This document shows positions 10,127 to 21,700 of a stretch of 64,000 nt of DNA, piece after piece. The position numbers and the translations under genes are program-made. The notes under the pieces were generated by a model, which was not told the origin of the DNA, made no database searches, and worked only from the letters and a program-made list of their open reading frames with translations. The stretch comes from Rhynchonema sp. JSB1_4. Its lineage: Eukaryota > Nematoda > Chromadorea > Monhysterida > Xyalidae. Position 1 is the stretch's first letter, and each line of letters begins with the position of its first letter. The DNA lies in the NCBI GenBank assembly GCA_030248065.1, contig JASAMV010003622.1:37990-101989 (forward strand). Direction: 5' to 3'.

Positions 10127-13100
10127 TCAAATCTCAGTGAACGTCCTATAAGCACATATCTTGATCACATGTGCACCCAACTGCACTGTGCACACATGAC
10201 GCGGGTTGACGTCAATGTCGCGCACGGTCGAGTCCCCCACGGACATGGTGATCGATGCACGAGGCACGTTGTACTCCTGTGTCGGTATGCGAATACATTA
10301 TGCCCATTTCCCACGTGTTGTAGCATAGCACGTGCTATAAGTATGCGCTTTATATGCGCTCGCTGCATATGCCGAGAAGCTTCCTATGGAAACGCCAGTT
10401 ACTAAGCTGCGTGCGGATAACATACAAAAACAGATAATGAAGCTGGCCGTATGCTCGTTAGTTAATGTACGCGCGAAATCAAGAGAAAACAACACACGAA
10501 CCTTGGCGAACGCCTTGCGCCATTTCTGGAAGTAGATGCTGTCCCTCGGTGGGTAGTCTTTGGCGTAGTGCTGCAGACAAAACAATGGATGATTTGAAAT
10601 AAAAATGTTTGAATGAAATTATGAGTGGCATCAAAGTCGGCTACCGGATCCGGCTAAACCCTTGCCTCCCACGACTTTTAGAATACATATTTTACGTAAA
10701 CTGCCATAAATAATTTGTAAGTGTAGAAAAATATCTGTTGTTCAATACAGTTCATGCAGGACAGATCCAGTAAGACCGCCAAGTTTGACACACACAAAAG
10801 AAATATTCCAAATTTTTCCGGCCGCACCAAATCGAATGGAGCAAAATAAAAGTGAAAAAACCAACGCGGGGATTAATGTCACCCATTTGCAGATAGAATC
10901 GCAGTTTCTTGGGACGATCTGGGTGGAGGAACGGACGGATGGCGCTGACAAATTCGTCGATCGTCACACGCTCGTTGTTGATCAGGGCGTCCTGTGAGTT
11001 GTTATAATTGATTTTTGTTGTTTTGTAAGCTGCGGGCCATGAAAAATGAGCACAACCGCCCTCAACTCTCAGCGGGTCATGCGCCCGTGAAACATAAGCC
11101 AACACCCACCAAACGCTCAACTTTATGGAACTTGAAGTTCAAACCGAAAGACTTGCCCAAGAGCACAAACGGAAAGTGTGCACTGGCTGGCTCTCTCGGT
11201 CATGAGGTGCCCTTATGGCATCATCAGTGCGATTGCACCACTTGACCATTTGTGAACAGATCGTTGTTGTACTAATGACACAAAACCATATCCATCCAAC
11301 CTCAGTCACCAATTGCACATCAACCATATTCGGACGTTTGCCGAGCACACGCAACAGATCGAGCACATCCCGCCGACTCATGCCTGCTTTGTCGGCCTGA
11401 AAGCGACAGACGTGTATTTGTGGGTGGGACGATTTTCACGTTACAATCAAGTTAAGCGTGTCTCTCACTTACCCAATTCACTCACAAACGTTTAGCAAAC
11501 CTTGGCTAATAGTTTTGTCGTCAAATTAAGTCGTCGAACAAGCAATAATACAGGAGCCCCAAACGAGCGCGAAAAAATACATGAGATTTGACGACAAAAT
11601 GTGACGACATGATTTGACGACATCACTATAAGCTCAAACCTTGATGTGCGCGTGTGTCAAATAGGCCATGGCCTGGTCAGCCAGTTTGTGCACGACCGAT
11701 CGCACCGGGTTGTAGGTGTTGACGAAGTTGGGTGCACGGAAATGCAGATACAAATGGGTGAACAGGGGATGCAAGGTCAGTTGGTTCAATACCACAACGA
11801 TGTCGTCCGTCTGTAAATATTTCGGCCTGTTTCTCAGGTCGAATTCACAATGAATGCGCGTTTGCACATTTGTTTGCTGATACTTTGCACACTATTGGCA
11901 CCCACATGTTCAACATGATTACTGATTGGGCACGATCATGAATCTTGTGTCAAAAAAGATGCGCTACGGACACAAAGATGGACGATCTAACAGATTGCTT
12001 TCGGATTTTATGTCACAGTATTCCGCGCCGTCCGGTATTGCACCGTTGTACATTGTTGTGGCTCTGCCTGCGTACATTTAATTTCTGATTGCATGTTGTC
12101 TGTGTCTGTCTGTCCGTGATTTCGTCCACCTTCTCACCCTTTCCTGTCTTGGTTTTGTATTTATTTTTCATTCCCGTAACTTGCACACCCTGTTTTGTAT
12201 TTATTTTCATGCCCGTAAACTCCACACCCGGTCTTGTAATATGCTTCTTTCACTTAATCTTCATATTTATGTATTATTGAGTGGGTGTCGACGCTATAAA
12301 CTAACATCATGAATCTTGAGCCCAGTTTGCGAATATCATTTCTATTTTAAACAATCACTCCGTTGTTTGTTTGTTATTCAAACTGCAGGTTTTCCAATGA
12401 AAAAGGACAGAAACACTGCAAGCTTTGTAACGTCGCTACATATACGTCGTCGGTGAAACATTTCATTCCAACCTGTCTGGCGGTTTAGTCAACTCAAACT
12501 CATCGTATCAGAACAAAAACGCAACAAAAATACTAAAAAAATATTCCCACCACCAACCAAGTGTTCGACGAGATTCACTTCCAAGACGGACAGCAACGGG
12601 AATGTGTGATTCGTCAACACCGGTATCAATGCATCGTTCTCGTGTTTGCCGGCAGCTGAAAACAAAGAACACGCAAAAATCGTTTGCTTTCGGGCGAACT
12701 TCCGGGGTTTTCAAAGCAGGCCAGTGGTTCAACCGGCTTACTATTGGACGGTGCAAACTGCATAAAACCTAAAAATGTTGAAACAATAAAACCAGTGCCA
12801 ACCAATCAAAGAGAAACACTTGACTTTCTCACTCAACACCCCGATCAATTCAGACAGTTGTGTCAGATTGTCGTTTGGCAGGTCCCTGTTGTAGACGACA
12901 CGGATGGACAGATGTTTCATGCGCTCACCAAACGCTTGCAACACGCGCATTAGTTGGGCTGCAATGGAAATGTTGACATAGATTTGAAAGATAAACTGAT
13001 ATGATGTGGTGTGCTGTGTAAATATTATTGTGTGTGTCAGTTATGTTTGTGCAATATTGTCATTATTATAATATTGCATTATCATATTCATTCAAATGTA

Positions 13101-15319
13101 CTCCAATTCTTTATGTAAGGCCGTATTCACAATGCAAGCGCGTTAGCGTGTTAGCGCGCGAGATGCGCACGCTTTTGCATTCAAAATGCAAAGCTGATTA
13201 GCGCATTATCACAACGCCCCTAAACAAACGATTACGCTTATTCACAAAATTACTGCCCAAGAACTGACTACTGTAGAAAGACAGAAAATCACTGTTATGC
13301 GTTATCACAAGATTGTTCGACACTTACTTAGAAACCAACACTAAGATAAAAACCACAAAAATTGAATTATCCCCACCCGTAACCAACCATGATCAGCCTT
13401 GACATCCAAATGTTCCAACATCGGCAGCAACACATCAGCACGCTCTGTGATCACTTTCAAATGTTGTGTCTTCACTTGGTCCAACACCAATTCAGTGGCG
13501 TGCGAACACAAATGCAGCATGCGTAACGTCTATAACGAGGTGATTGACGATTAATTGAGGGATAATTAGCAGGGCCCAAAATCAAACGAAGTTCTCTCTA
13601 AAAGACGCTCACGTTATCACGCCAGACCGTGGGCAAGCGTTGTTGCGGGAAACCGGTCAGACAGTTGTCTTTGATCTGCAGAAAAGTATAAATCCATGTT
13701 TCCATCCATCAAGGCGTCTAACATCAACTCTGTGCGGCATAAGATGCAGAACGGCAAATCAAACGTTTACTGCCGCGTGCAAACAACGCGTGTGCTTCAT
13801 TTGCGTGGATGAAAGTGCGCAAGATGCCCTTGATCATGCATAATTTGTCGTCAAATCAAGCAATAGCACATGAGCCCCAAATGAGCGCGAGAAATAATAC
13901 ATGTGATTCGATGAAAAGAATTGACGCGGTGCTTTGACGACAATTACTATAAGCCGAATATTCCCAATTCATCGCAGACTCAACCTTTGTCTGAACTATC
14001 GGCGGTGGTGGCATTGATCGTTGAGCGTTCCTGAACAATTGTGCAATAGGTATGCCCATGCTGTAGCCACTCACTGGGAACCAGCCACCACGCGAACGAC
14101 GGGGTTTGGGTGCGGGCGGTTGCTGCAATCGCGGAGACTCAATGGGGTAGAACATCGGGATATCAAGTTAGGTTTGGTGTTTACCTAGCATACTGTATGT
14201 CACTTTGGAGATTTCAAGCAAAAAAAAGAACGGATTGTATCAGACATTCGCAAAAGTATGTATTGCATCTACACAAGACACAATACATTTTGAAGTAGCC
14301 TTCCTCTAATTATCACCGACCAACGACCACTGAAGGTGAAGACTGAGGGAGCCAACTTGACCATTGGAATATCTCACCAACGACAGATAAAAAATGTATG
14401 TGTTCGATTTTAACACAGATCCGATGCAAAAATTAATCCAACCTCCATTTCCAGCACGACCACCTTCGTCACATTTGCCCATGCATTTGAATTGTTCATT
14501 TGTCGATTGAACTCGCGACAGACCAACGACAGATTGTGACGATCTGAACCGCTCGACACCTCAAACACGGATATAGGCATGGTGAAACATCAGCGCACAA
14601 TGATGATGGCATCTTGGCTTGCATGAGGAAAGAAAATTCCGCTGTAAAATGCTTGACAAACCGAGTGGCTTCTCGCCGCCGGTATCGCACAATCGACACG
14701 ACGCGAAACAGCCAGTTGAAAGAGCAAAGCTTGGCACTAAAACTGCACACACAACTAACCCAGCTGAACACGAGTTTATCCAGATTCAGCCAAATCGGCT
14801 CCGGAATTCTGCAACCGGCTGGGGGTTTCACGGGTGCAAAGCGGTCGACGCCAGCATCCTGCATTCTTTTGGTTCTCAGCAATTTCTTTATGTTGATCGA
14901 TCTTATGTTTTTGCAAGGGAGGATCTGACCTAGAACGTTACATAAAGACAGCGCGACCATGTTATGCTTTACGCGAAACATTCCTGGGAGTTCCTCAGCT
15001 TGCAGCTGAAGAGATCTCATCACAGCGTGCCCTCTGTGGTGATTGGGGCGGGCGGGACCAGTTAATTTGAGTCTATAACACGCATTTTTAGGAGAAATAA
15101 TTAGCATGCCACATTGCAAAGTTGAAGGAAAGCATGGTTCAAAAATACTACAATTGCATGGAGAGATTAACCACATTAAGAGTCAATACAAAGAGGGCAC
15201 ACTGTACTCTCCCAGCAAACCTTTGTCTTCGTCTTGCGTGGCGTAGCCTTCTTCACGGGCCGGTGTGCAGCCCCGTCACTGCCGGCAGCCTTGCGTTTGT
15301 ACACTGTTGCAGTGCGCAT
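10127..15319 (-). CDS. F-box protein with leucine-rich-repeat-like region
   Basis: F-box proteins recruit substrates to SCF ubiquitin ligases. Exon 1 (15319-15221) encodes a basic N-terminus (VKKATPRKTKTK). Exons 2 (14924-14760) and 3 (14559-14443) join in phase 0 to give an F-box-like motif: IPEPIWLNLDKLVFSW then DRHNLSLVCREFNRQM, and VTKVVVLEME. Further exons with compatible phases are 13675-13613, 13529-13388, 12958-12818 and 12655-12558, followed by less certain ones near 12472-12415, 11860-11640, 11400-11300, 10990-10870 and 10575-10500. A terminal exon (about 10290-10127) holds NVPRASITMSVGD and ends CAYRTFTEI. Leucine/valine-spaced segments such as LRMLHLCSHATELVLDQV and FPLLSVLEVNLVEHL resemble irregular LRRs. 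A proline-rich open frame at 14155-13970 may be intron. Donors are mostly GTT-type. Exact exon count and family name are unknown. Confidence 0.62.
11505..11637. repeat. Short inverted-repeat element, family A, copy 2
   Basis: Begins TAATAGTTTTGTCGTCAAAT and ends ATTTGACGACATCACTATAA, with the AGCCCCAAACGAGCGCGAAAA middle shared with the copies at 366-518 and 13840-13955. Lies in an intron of the F-box gene. Confidence 0.65.
13840..13955. repeat. Short inverted-repeat element, family A, copy 3
   Basis: Shortened copy (TTTGTCGTCAAATCAAGCAA .. TTTGACGACAATTACTATAA) of the family at 366-518 and 11505-11637. Lies in an intron of the F-box gene next to the proline-rich open frame. Confidence 0.6.
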
Positions 15320-15743
15320 GGTCGAAAGGGCCCGTCGATGCGATGGTGCTACGGTGGAATTCTACGGGCTCCTCTTTGCCTGATACAAAAAGGGAACGGC
15401 AAATTTCAGAAAGATTAACGCAGCATCACAAGAATAAGGTACAGTTACACTGACAGACGGTAAAAACAGTTCTTCTTCGGGAATGTACAGTATATGTATA
15501 CGAACAGGACAGTATATGTACACAAAAGTATTTGGATCAGCGCAGAAACGTCATCACGAAAATTCCAAACTCAACAAATATTTTCTTTCATTTTTATCAT
15601 CATGCCAACCAAGCCGATACAATAACCAGCATTGAAACCAACAGTGCCTCAGCATAAAGCACAGCTGAAAACAGTCACACAAAATAACAAGAGAAAACAA
15701 ACATACGAAAAATCACATCAACAAAGTGCGAGATCATAGTGTT

Positions 15744-18683
15744 TCAGCACACTTGCGTCATGTGCGTATCCATTGCATCTGCCTGTGAAACATCAGCCTG
15801 CAGCACCAGCTCAGCGCGACGTTTCTCCAGTTGGCGTCTCAGACGCTGCTCGCCCGTTCGCAGTAAATGTGCTGCAACGCAATGTGATGACATCCGGTAT
15901 GAAAGGTTCGCATATGCAGTTTCAAAAAAAGCGCCACAATAAACGTCCTTGACCTGGTCGACACAACAAAATATTCCGCCGATCTAGTGAAAATTCCATA
16001 CTATTTTCGAACAGTGATTATGATCCATGCTACTTATACAAACCGACAAGAACTCAAAGCACGAATTTACCAAAAGTGACATTATCCCGCAAGTCGGAGG
16101 AGAGTTCGTCAGACTTCAGCAGGCCTTCCGAATCAGGCAACAGCGACTCAATGACGGCAATCGAATCTGAATAGATCTGAATCTGAACATAGATCATCTT
16201 TGAAACATCCGGTGGGTAATCATAGCCAAGCGTAGCGCTTGTTGTAACGGGGAAACGTGGAATTTGTCAACTTCTTGGTCGTAATTTGTAATAGATTTGT
16301 ACCAGCGTCATTCTCCATTATTGGCACTGTGACGCAGATCGAGATAGTGTATGTAATGACATAGCACAAGATGACCAAAACATGCTTTCACACACCATAT
16401 TTCGCCAATTCGGTGACTGATCGATAGAACAATGTGTTAGCAGCAGCCTTCATTTGTTGAGCGCTGTCCGTCAAAGACGTCACCGCCAGCCAATCATCGT
16501 GCTGCACTGCACGGGACCAGATGCTTGAACGCAGACGCTCGAAGACTGTGAAACATCGGGTTCGTAAGGCACCACATACTTCATAAAATTGGTCACGCAT
16601 TTCCATAAAGAGTGCTAGATGCCATAACAGGAGGTAGGTGGACGAGTCACAAAGCCCCTAATCATGAAATATTGCATTATCCGGCAAAATATGCTCATTC
16701 CACCATCAACTGCAAGCCCAGCATTGCCAAAAACACGATTGACTATGTGCATGCTTCACCCTGTTATCATGTCCATTGGTGCTGATACCACTTGAACGTA
16801 CTCCGCTCCACATAAGCAAACAACAACTCCACGCCATCGTACATTCTTATTGCTTTTGCAAGTTCCTAATTCCGCTGCCTTATGCGTTGTTACAAACGCA
16901 AGCGAACGTCGATTTGAAACCGAAGCAGGCAACAAGCCCGCAGCTGACTTGTGTGACTGAAACCTTGGGAAACATTCGAAACGTGCTGTTAGCTTGTCAT
17001 GTGTTAAGCTTGCTGCCTGTGCCGATTTCGAACTGAACTTTGTCTGTGTCTGTAAAAACGCACTAGGCACCAGTGTTCGAACGGGATCCCGATCCCGATC
17101 CCGGGATCCCGGGCACTTTTTCTGATCCCGATCCCGTCATTTTGAAAAAGTCAATCCCGATCCCGCCCAAAAAAGTACCGGGATCGGGATTAAGTTTTTA
17201 GAACAAAAAGTAAAAAATTATGCAATCATAATTCGCCAAGCTGTTGTAAGGGCGCGTCAACGCAAACGCGGGCGCGGGTCAGAAAAATGCTCTTATATGT
17301 CCAACAACCGCCCCGCGTTTGCATGCCGCACTTGCGAGTCGCGGTTTGCGGGTGACTTGAAACATATGTTTGGCTGCAACACACAAAAATTAACCAATCC
17401 GCGTCCAGCCAACGTAGCAGACTGCCGTAGCAGAGCGCTGATTGGTTCATTTTTGTGTTTAATGGCTAAATAAATGTTTTGAATGACCCGCAAACCGCGA
17501 CCCGCAAGTGCGGCCGTGCAAACGCGCGGCGGTCATTGGACATAGAATTATTGCTGACCCGCGGCCCACAGTCGTGTTTGCGTGGCCGCGCCCCTAAGTG
17601 GTGCTCGACGGCTGATTCCAAGCGTGATGAAACCGCAAGCACCACCAATCGCGAACAAGTTGACATGGAACTGAACGATTACACAAAGTTACATCGAACG
17701 AAGGGACTCAGTTTCGAGGAAATGATGTCATGGTGGGCAACAAATGAGACAAAGTTTCCGCGACTGGCACGTCTAGCTTCCAAATATCTAAGCGCTCCGC
17801 TTACGAGCGTGCCTTCTGAACAGCTCTTTTCCAGTGCAGCTGATTTGTTTGATAACAAAAGATACTGCTTGAAACCAGAAAATGGTGAAATGCTTGTCTT
17901 TTTGTCAAAGGCTTTGCCATTGATCGACTACAATTATGATCTTTGAACTTATCCGTCATCAGCTATTCTCGATTTTCAAACGGCTTTAATCACTGTTCCG
18001 GGTGTTTATCCATGTGTGATAAACAGTGATGTGGTTGGTCCGAGCAAGAAAGCTAGCTAGCAGGAGGGGTCCGGCACAAGAAAGCTAGCTGGCTAGCCGG
18101 GTACCCCGATTTGGGGGGTATTGGTCCAGAAGTCAAAAACAGGGATTTAAAATTTGGCCAAAATTATGCTAAAATAAGCCTTAAAATGCGTATTTTTGTG
18201 CACGTGTGAGAAAATTTGAACGAATTTGACCATTTTGTCCCATAAAATGGTCATTTTGGCACTAAAATCAACACTTTTCTTACTTGATGACCGGAGCAAG
18301 AAAGCTAGCTAGCCAGTTTGGGGGGGGTATGGGTTTCGGAGCAAGAAAGCTACCTAGCAGTTGGGGGGGGTAATACCCCCATACCCCCCCCCCCAACCAC
18401 ATCACTGGTGATAAGCATGTTTCATGACCATGGTTGTCTGTGACATTAACGTGCATCTTATGCATAAAACGATAAAAACTACTGCCTTTGGACTATCTGG
18501 TCAATCCCGATCCCGGGATCCCGGGTTTTTAAAAACCGGGATCCCGATCCCGACATTTTCTTGATCCGAATCCCGATCCCGATCCCGGGATTAAAAATGA
18601 ATCCCGTTCGAACACTGCTAGGCACCGAAATTATAAACTTACTTAAATTGCAAACACTTTTGGGACTGGGTCTCCATGCGACC
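15744..18683 (-). CDS. Unidentified multi-exon gene
   Basis: I do not recognise the product. A possible first exon starts METQSQKCLQF at 18683 and stops at a GTAAGT donor, which would place the hAT element (17071-18617) inside intron 1. A clear exon at 16606-16390 contains RDQFYEVCGALRTRCFTVFE and SSIWSRAVQHDDWLAVTSLT, which looks alpha-helical. An exon near 16200-16085 holds DSIAVIESLLPDSEGLLKSD. The terminal exon (about 15872-15744) reads LLRTGEQRLRRQLEKRRAEL and ends DTHMTQVC with a TGA at 15744. The whole looks like a helical scaffold protein, perhaps a coiled-coil or helical-repeat subunit. Octamers occur in two exons (in CFTVF and in QADVSQ). Exon phases were not fully resolved; this could also be two genes. 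Confidence 0.4.
17665..17946 (+). pseudogene. hAT transposase C-terminal dimerisation domain fragment
   Basis: Ninety-three codons reading from MELNDYTKL to a stop at 17946. It contains the diagnostic hAT C-terminal pattern: W-W, FPRLARLASKYLSAPLTSVP, SEQLFSSAADLFDNKR, L-P-N and VFLSKA. Complete hAT transposases are several hundred residues with an N-terminal zinc finger and an RNase-H-like DDE core. Neither is present between the element's ends, so this is a relic rather than a working gene. Open frame continues upstream to about 17479 but without family features. Confidence 0.85.
18024..18407. mobile_element. hAT MITE family C nested in the hAT element
   Basis: 384 bp, ends CAGTGATGTGGTTGG and CCAACCACATCACTG, near-perfect TSD GTGATAAA/GTGATAAG. 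The interior has repeated GCAAGAAAGCTAGCTAGC words and a conserved AAAATGGTCATTTTGGCACT block. Related copies are at 50428-50803 (perfect TSD), 46261-46578, 47348-47587 (distant) and 63615-63686 (truncated). Confidence 0.88.
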
Positions 18684-18714
18684 AAGCCACAACAATTTAC
18701 AGCAAAACCTCAAT

Positions 18715-21700
18715 TCAATCCTCCTCCAGCTCACTTGTCAACAACTGGTCCGGTAATTGTCTATCCAATCGGACCGTGCTGTTCAACGTCACATCCGATC
18801 CGCTTGGAGCGACAGGCAACATTTCAGCCAGAATCTCCAACGCCTGCAGCACACCGTCGACAGTGATCTCGCTCGCGTGACGTGTGTACAGCTGAAATAT
18901 TACACTCAATATTATTGTTGCTTTCAAGTAAAAAAATTGCAAAAATATAAAAAACCAACATCAATCAATTCTTCCGCGCTAAGAGCCGGCATTTCGGATA
19001 GGTTCGAGTAACCGGCTGCCTGAAAGATGAGCAATTTCAAATAAATTGACAATGTTTATTTTTCGCGGGCCCAACATCACCATTAAAATTGCTGTCTTAT
19101 GACAGACATCGGTGGCCGTGTGCGTGTAGTAAAAACTGTTGTCTCTCCATGTCACTCTTGACTAGGTTCGGTTCTTTCGATGGGAATCACCAAGATGTGA
19201 CATGACGAACCAATTCTACATTATGATACACCAAATCTGTGAAACATTTGTTGTCTCAGCCCAACCTGCACAAGCGCGTCCGGCAACTGTTGTTGTTTGT
19301 CCAACAGAAGCAACTGAACGTCGATCTTCGACAGGTTCGTGCGTGTGCTCTCACTCATTTCATCATCGGATGCACACAACGCTGCCAGTTTCGATAGACT
19401 CAACAGGTCCTGCAAGCAATTTCGTTCCGAATTTTATGAAGGATCGGCCGATGTTTCACAAAATCAGAGCATCCTTGTACCATTGGTACTGATACTCTGC
19501 CAAAAGATAAATGACCACTACGACTGACCGTAATTGTCCCACTTGGTCTTGTAACTGCGATTCTATCACTAAATTTCTGCATGGTTTTATGCGACATTGA
19601 GAGCAACAAAACAAACAAACCACTATGATTGACTGAAAGCAAACATTTGAAACCACACAGACTGCGAGGTAACCTTTTTCCTCGATGCCAATGCTGTCTG
19701 ATCCAGTCCCACTTTTGCCACGGTTTCGCTGGCCTGAAATTTGAATACAACTTTCTGTCCGCTTTAGAAAGTAAACGAACACAACGGAAGACCGATGCCT
19801 CTGAAGCGTGTAATCTTTCATAACACAATAAATCGGTTGATCTCAATCTGAAAGCATGGTTTTCCCGCTTTCCGATGTCTCACGTGCAAGTGCGTGTGTC
19901 ACCTTTATCACGTAATGCCGGATAAACTTCACAATAATATTGGTCACGAAGCTCACATAGAGGCTCTCTATGCTATACAGTTTGATAACGTGCATAAAAA
20001 CAAAAACAAAAACAGGTCATTAGCAGCGTTGGTGTTTCAGTTTACAAGCCTGTGACTAATTACTTAGGTATTCAAAGAAGAATAGTATCAGAAACTGCCA
20101 AAATCAGGCTGCATGATACGTGCCGTGCCGTCTGTCGTTGTGTCATGACATGACTCATAAGAATCACGAAGGTTGTTGCTCACACGATGTCACATGGGGC
20201 ATCGAGTCATCGAACTTTTAAAAAAACCTTGTCGTCAGTGAGGCATACTGTACATACGTATTGCAGGTATTGCGACTTCAAATCACGAGTTTAACAACAG
20301 AGTATTTGCGGAGTTTGCACATCAGCACCTCGCAACTTCGGAACCCCTTTCTTTCCATTACGATTTCTGGCAGCTAAAAACGCTGTCGAAACGTACAGCA
20401 CCCAACCGTCACTTAATACCTTGGTACTTCTATGATGGTCGTGTAAGACAATGTCAAAAGAAACGAAAAGTTGTGCGGGTGACTTGACGTCAAGGCAGTG
20501 TAAAAAAAGATAGCTCCTGTTGCTTGATATGTTGGGATAATTGGGCGAGCAAAAAAGGCGCTGCTGAGTGTGTGACTTCGTCGCTTTTTGAGGTATCGTC
20601 CCCCTTATTGACAACGTCGCACTTTTTGTCATGGTTGCGCGCGTTATATCGATATCGTCGCGCGTGGCCGGCATGTGCTATCTTCGGTGGGCATGTATTA
20701 GCCTACTGTACCTATACATTGTACGATACAATATAACACAAGGCAGACGCACACTGCCTACTTGGCTAAAGGCGTTTTGATGGCATCATTGGTACCTACA
20801 TATACATACATATATGCATAAGTATTGATATACCTACATCTTCTGCTGCCAACTGAGCTGATGCAAAATGTTTGCTTTCCAAAGTCTTCCGCTGGATGTT
20901 GACAGTGCACATTATATGTGTTACGCGCGACGTTGTCCATTTATGCGCGACCGAGTCTCAAGGAACGACGTTACACACATACACGCGACGATTTCACAAA
21001 CTGCGACGAAGTCGCCGGATTGCTCCACTGACTCACTCCCCTGGTCAGAATTTGCGAGGAAATGAGGCGGAATGCTTTACATGACCTCCCTTCATTAGTG
21101 GGCCGTAACACTGAGCCTGTGTGGCAGTAGCACAATAAAAAAAAGCTACCATATAACCGTGAATGGACATTATTGCTGCTCGGACAGGCCAGTACAATTG
21201 CTGAGCGCAAGGTGCGTCGTCTCGAAATTTAAGAATAGCTCCAGAAAACACAACGAAAGCAAAGTTGCTTGACTTGGTCATGACGAACATCGCACTCTCA
21301 CTGCTGTGTCACAAGCATCACACTCAGCTAATCACAAAAAAGCTTACACATTTCCTGAAAAACTGATTTCACCAAATCAGCAATGCTCAAATGCGCAATA
21401 TCGCTTGCGCTCGTGTGCGCCATCTGGTATCCACAGATCTGTGACGCTAAAATCGTCTGTCGCTGGCATCATTGGAAATTCAAACCAACGTAAGTGATCA
21501 ATATGTTACGATGACGGTTGGCGTCCAAACTTGATGATCAGTTCGGATTCGCCTTGGTTGCAGACCGATATCTGTACTACGGAGGATGTACACTGCAACC
21601 ACGACTTTTAAGTTCTTTCAGATGTTACGAACAGCGAGCCTCGCGGGTCAGACAAGGTGCCGACAGGAAGAACTCCACAACATCCGATCTCAGAAAGATT

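Larger units (their letters stand above)
17071..18617. mobile_element. hAT transposon, non-autonomous, perfect 8-bp TSD
   Basis: The 1547-bp element starts CAGTGTTCGAACGGGAT and ends with its inverse ATCCCGTTCGAACACTG. CTAGGCAC is duplicated directly on both sides (17063-17070 and 18618-18625). Subterminal regions are made of GATCCC/GGGATC words that form long palindromes. Inside lie a fragment of hAT transposase (17665-17946) and a younger MITE (18024-18407). Only the C-terminal transposase domain survives, so it cannot move itself. Confidence 0.92.

Noticed and set aside
10165..10405. Overlapping + and minus open frames around 10.2-10.4 kb
   Set aside because: The only frame with protein character is the minus-strand terminal exon of the F-box gene; the rest are shadows and intron.
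14496..15176. 226-codon minus open frame
   Set aside because: It runs through two F-box-gene exons and their intron in a mixture of right and wrong frames. Only 14760-14924 in this frame is kept as an exon.
18715..18891. Truncated NUP133 C-terminus
   Set aside because: The last exon seemed short at first, but the full set of exons sums to 1153 residues, the normal length.
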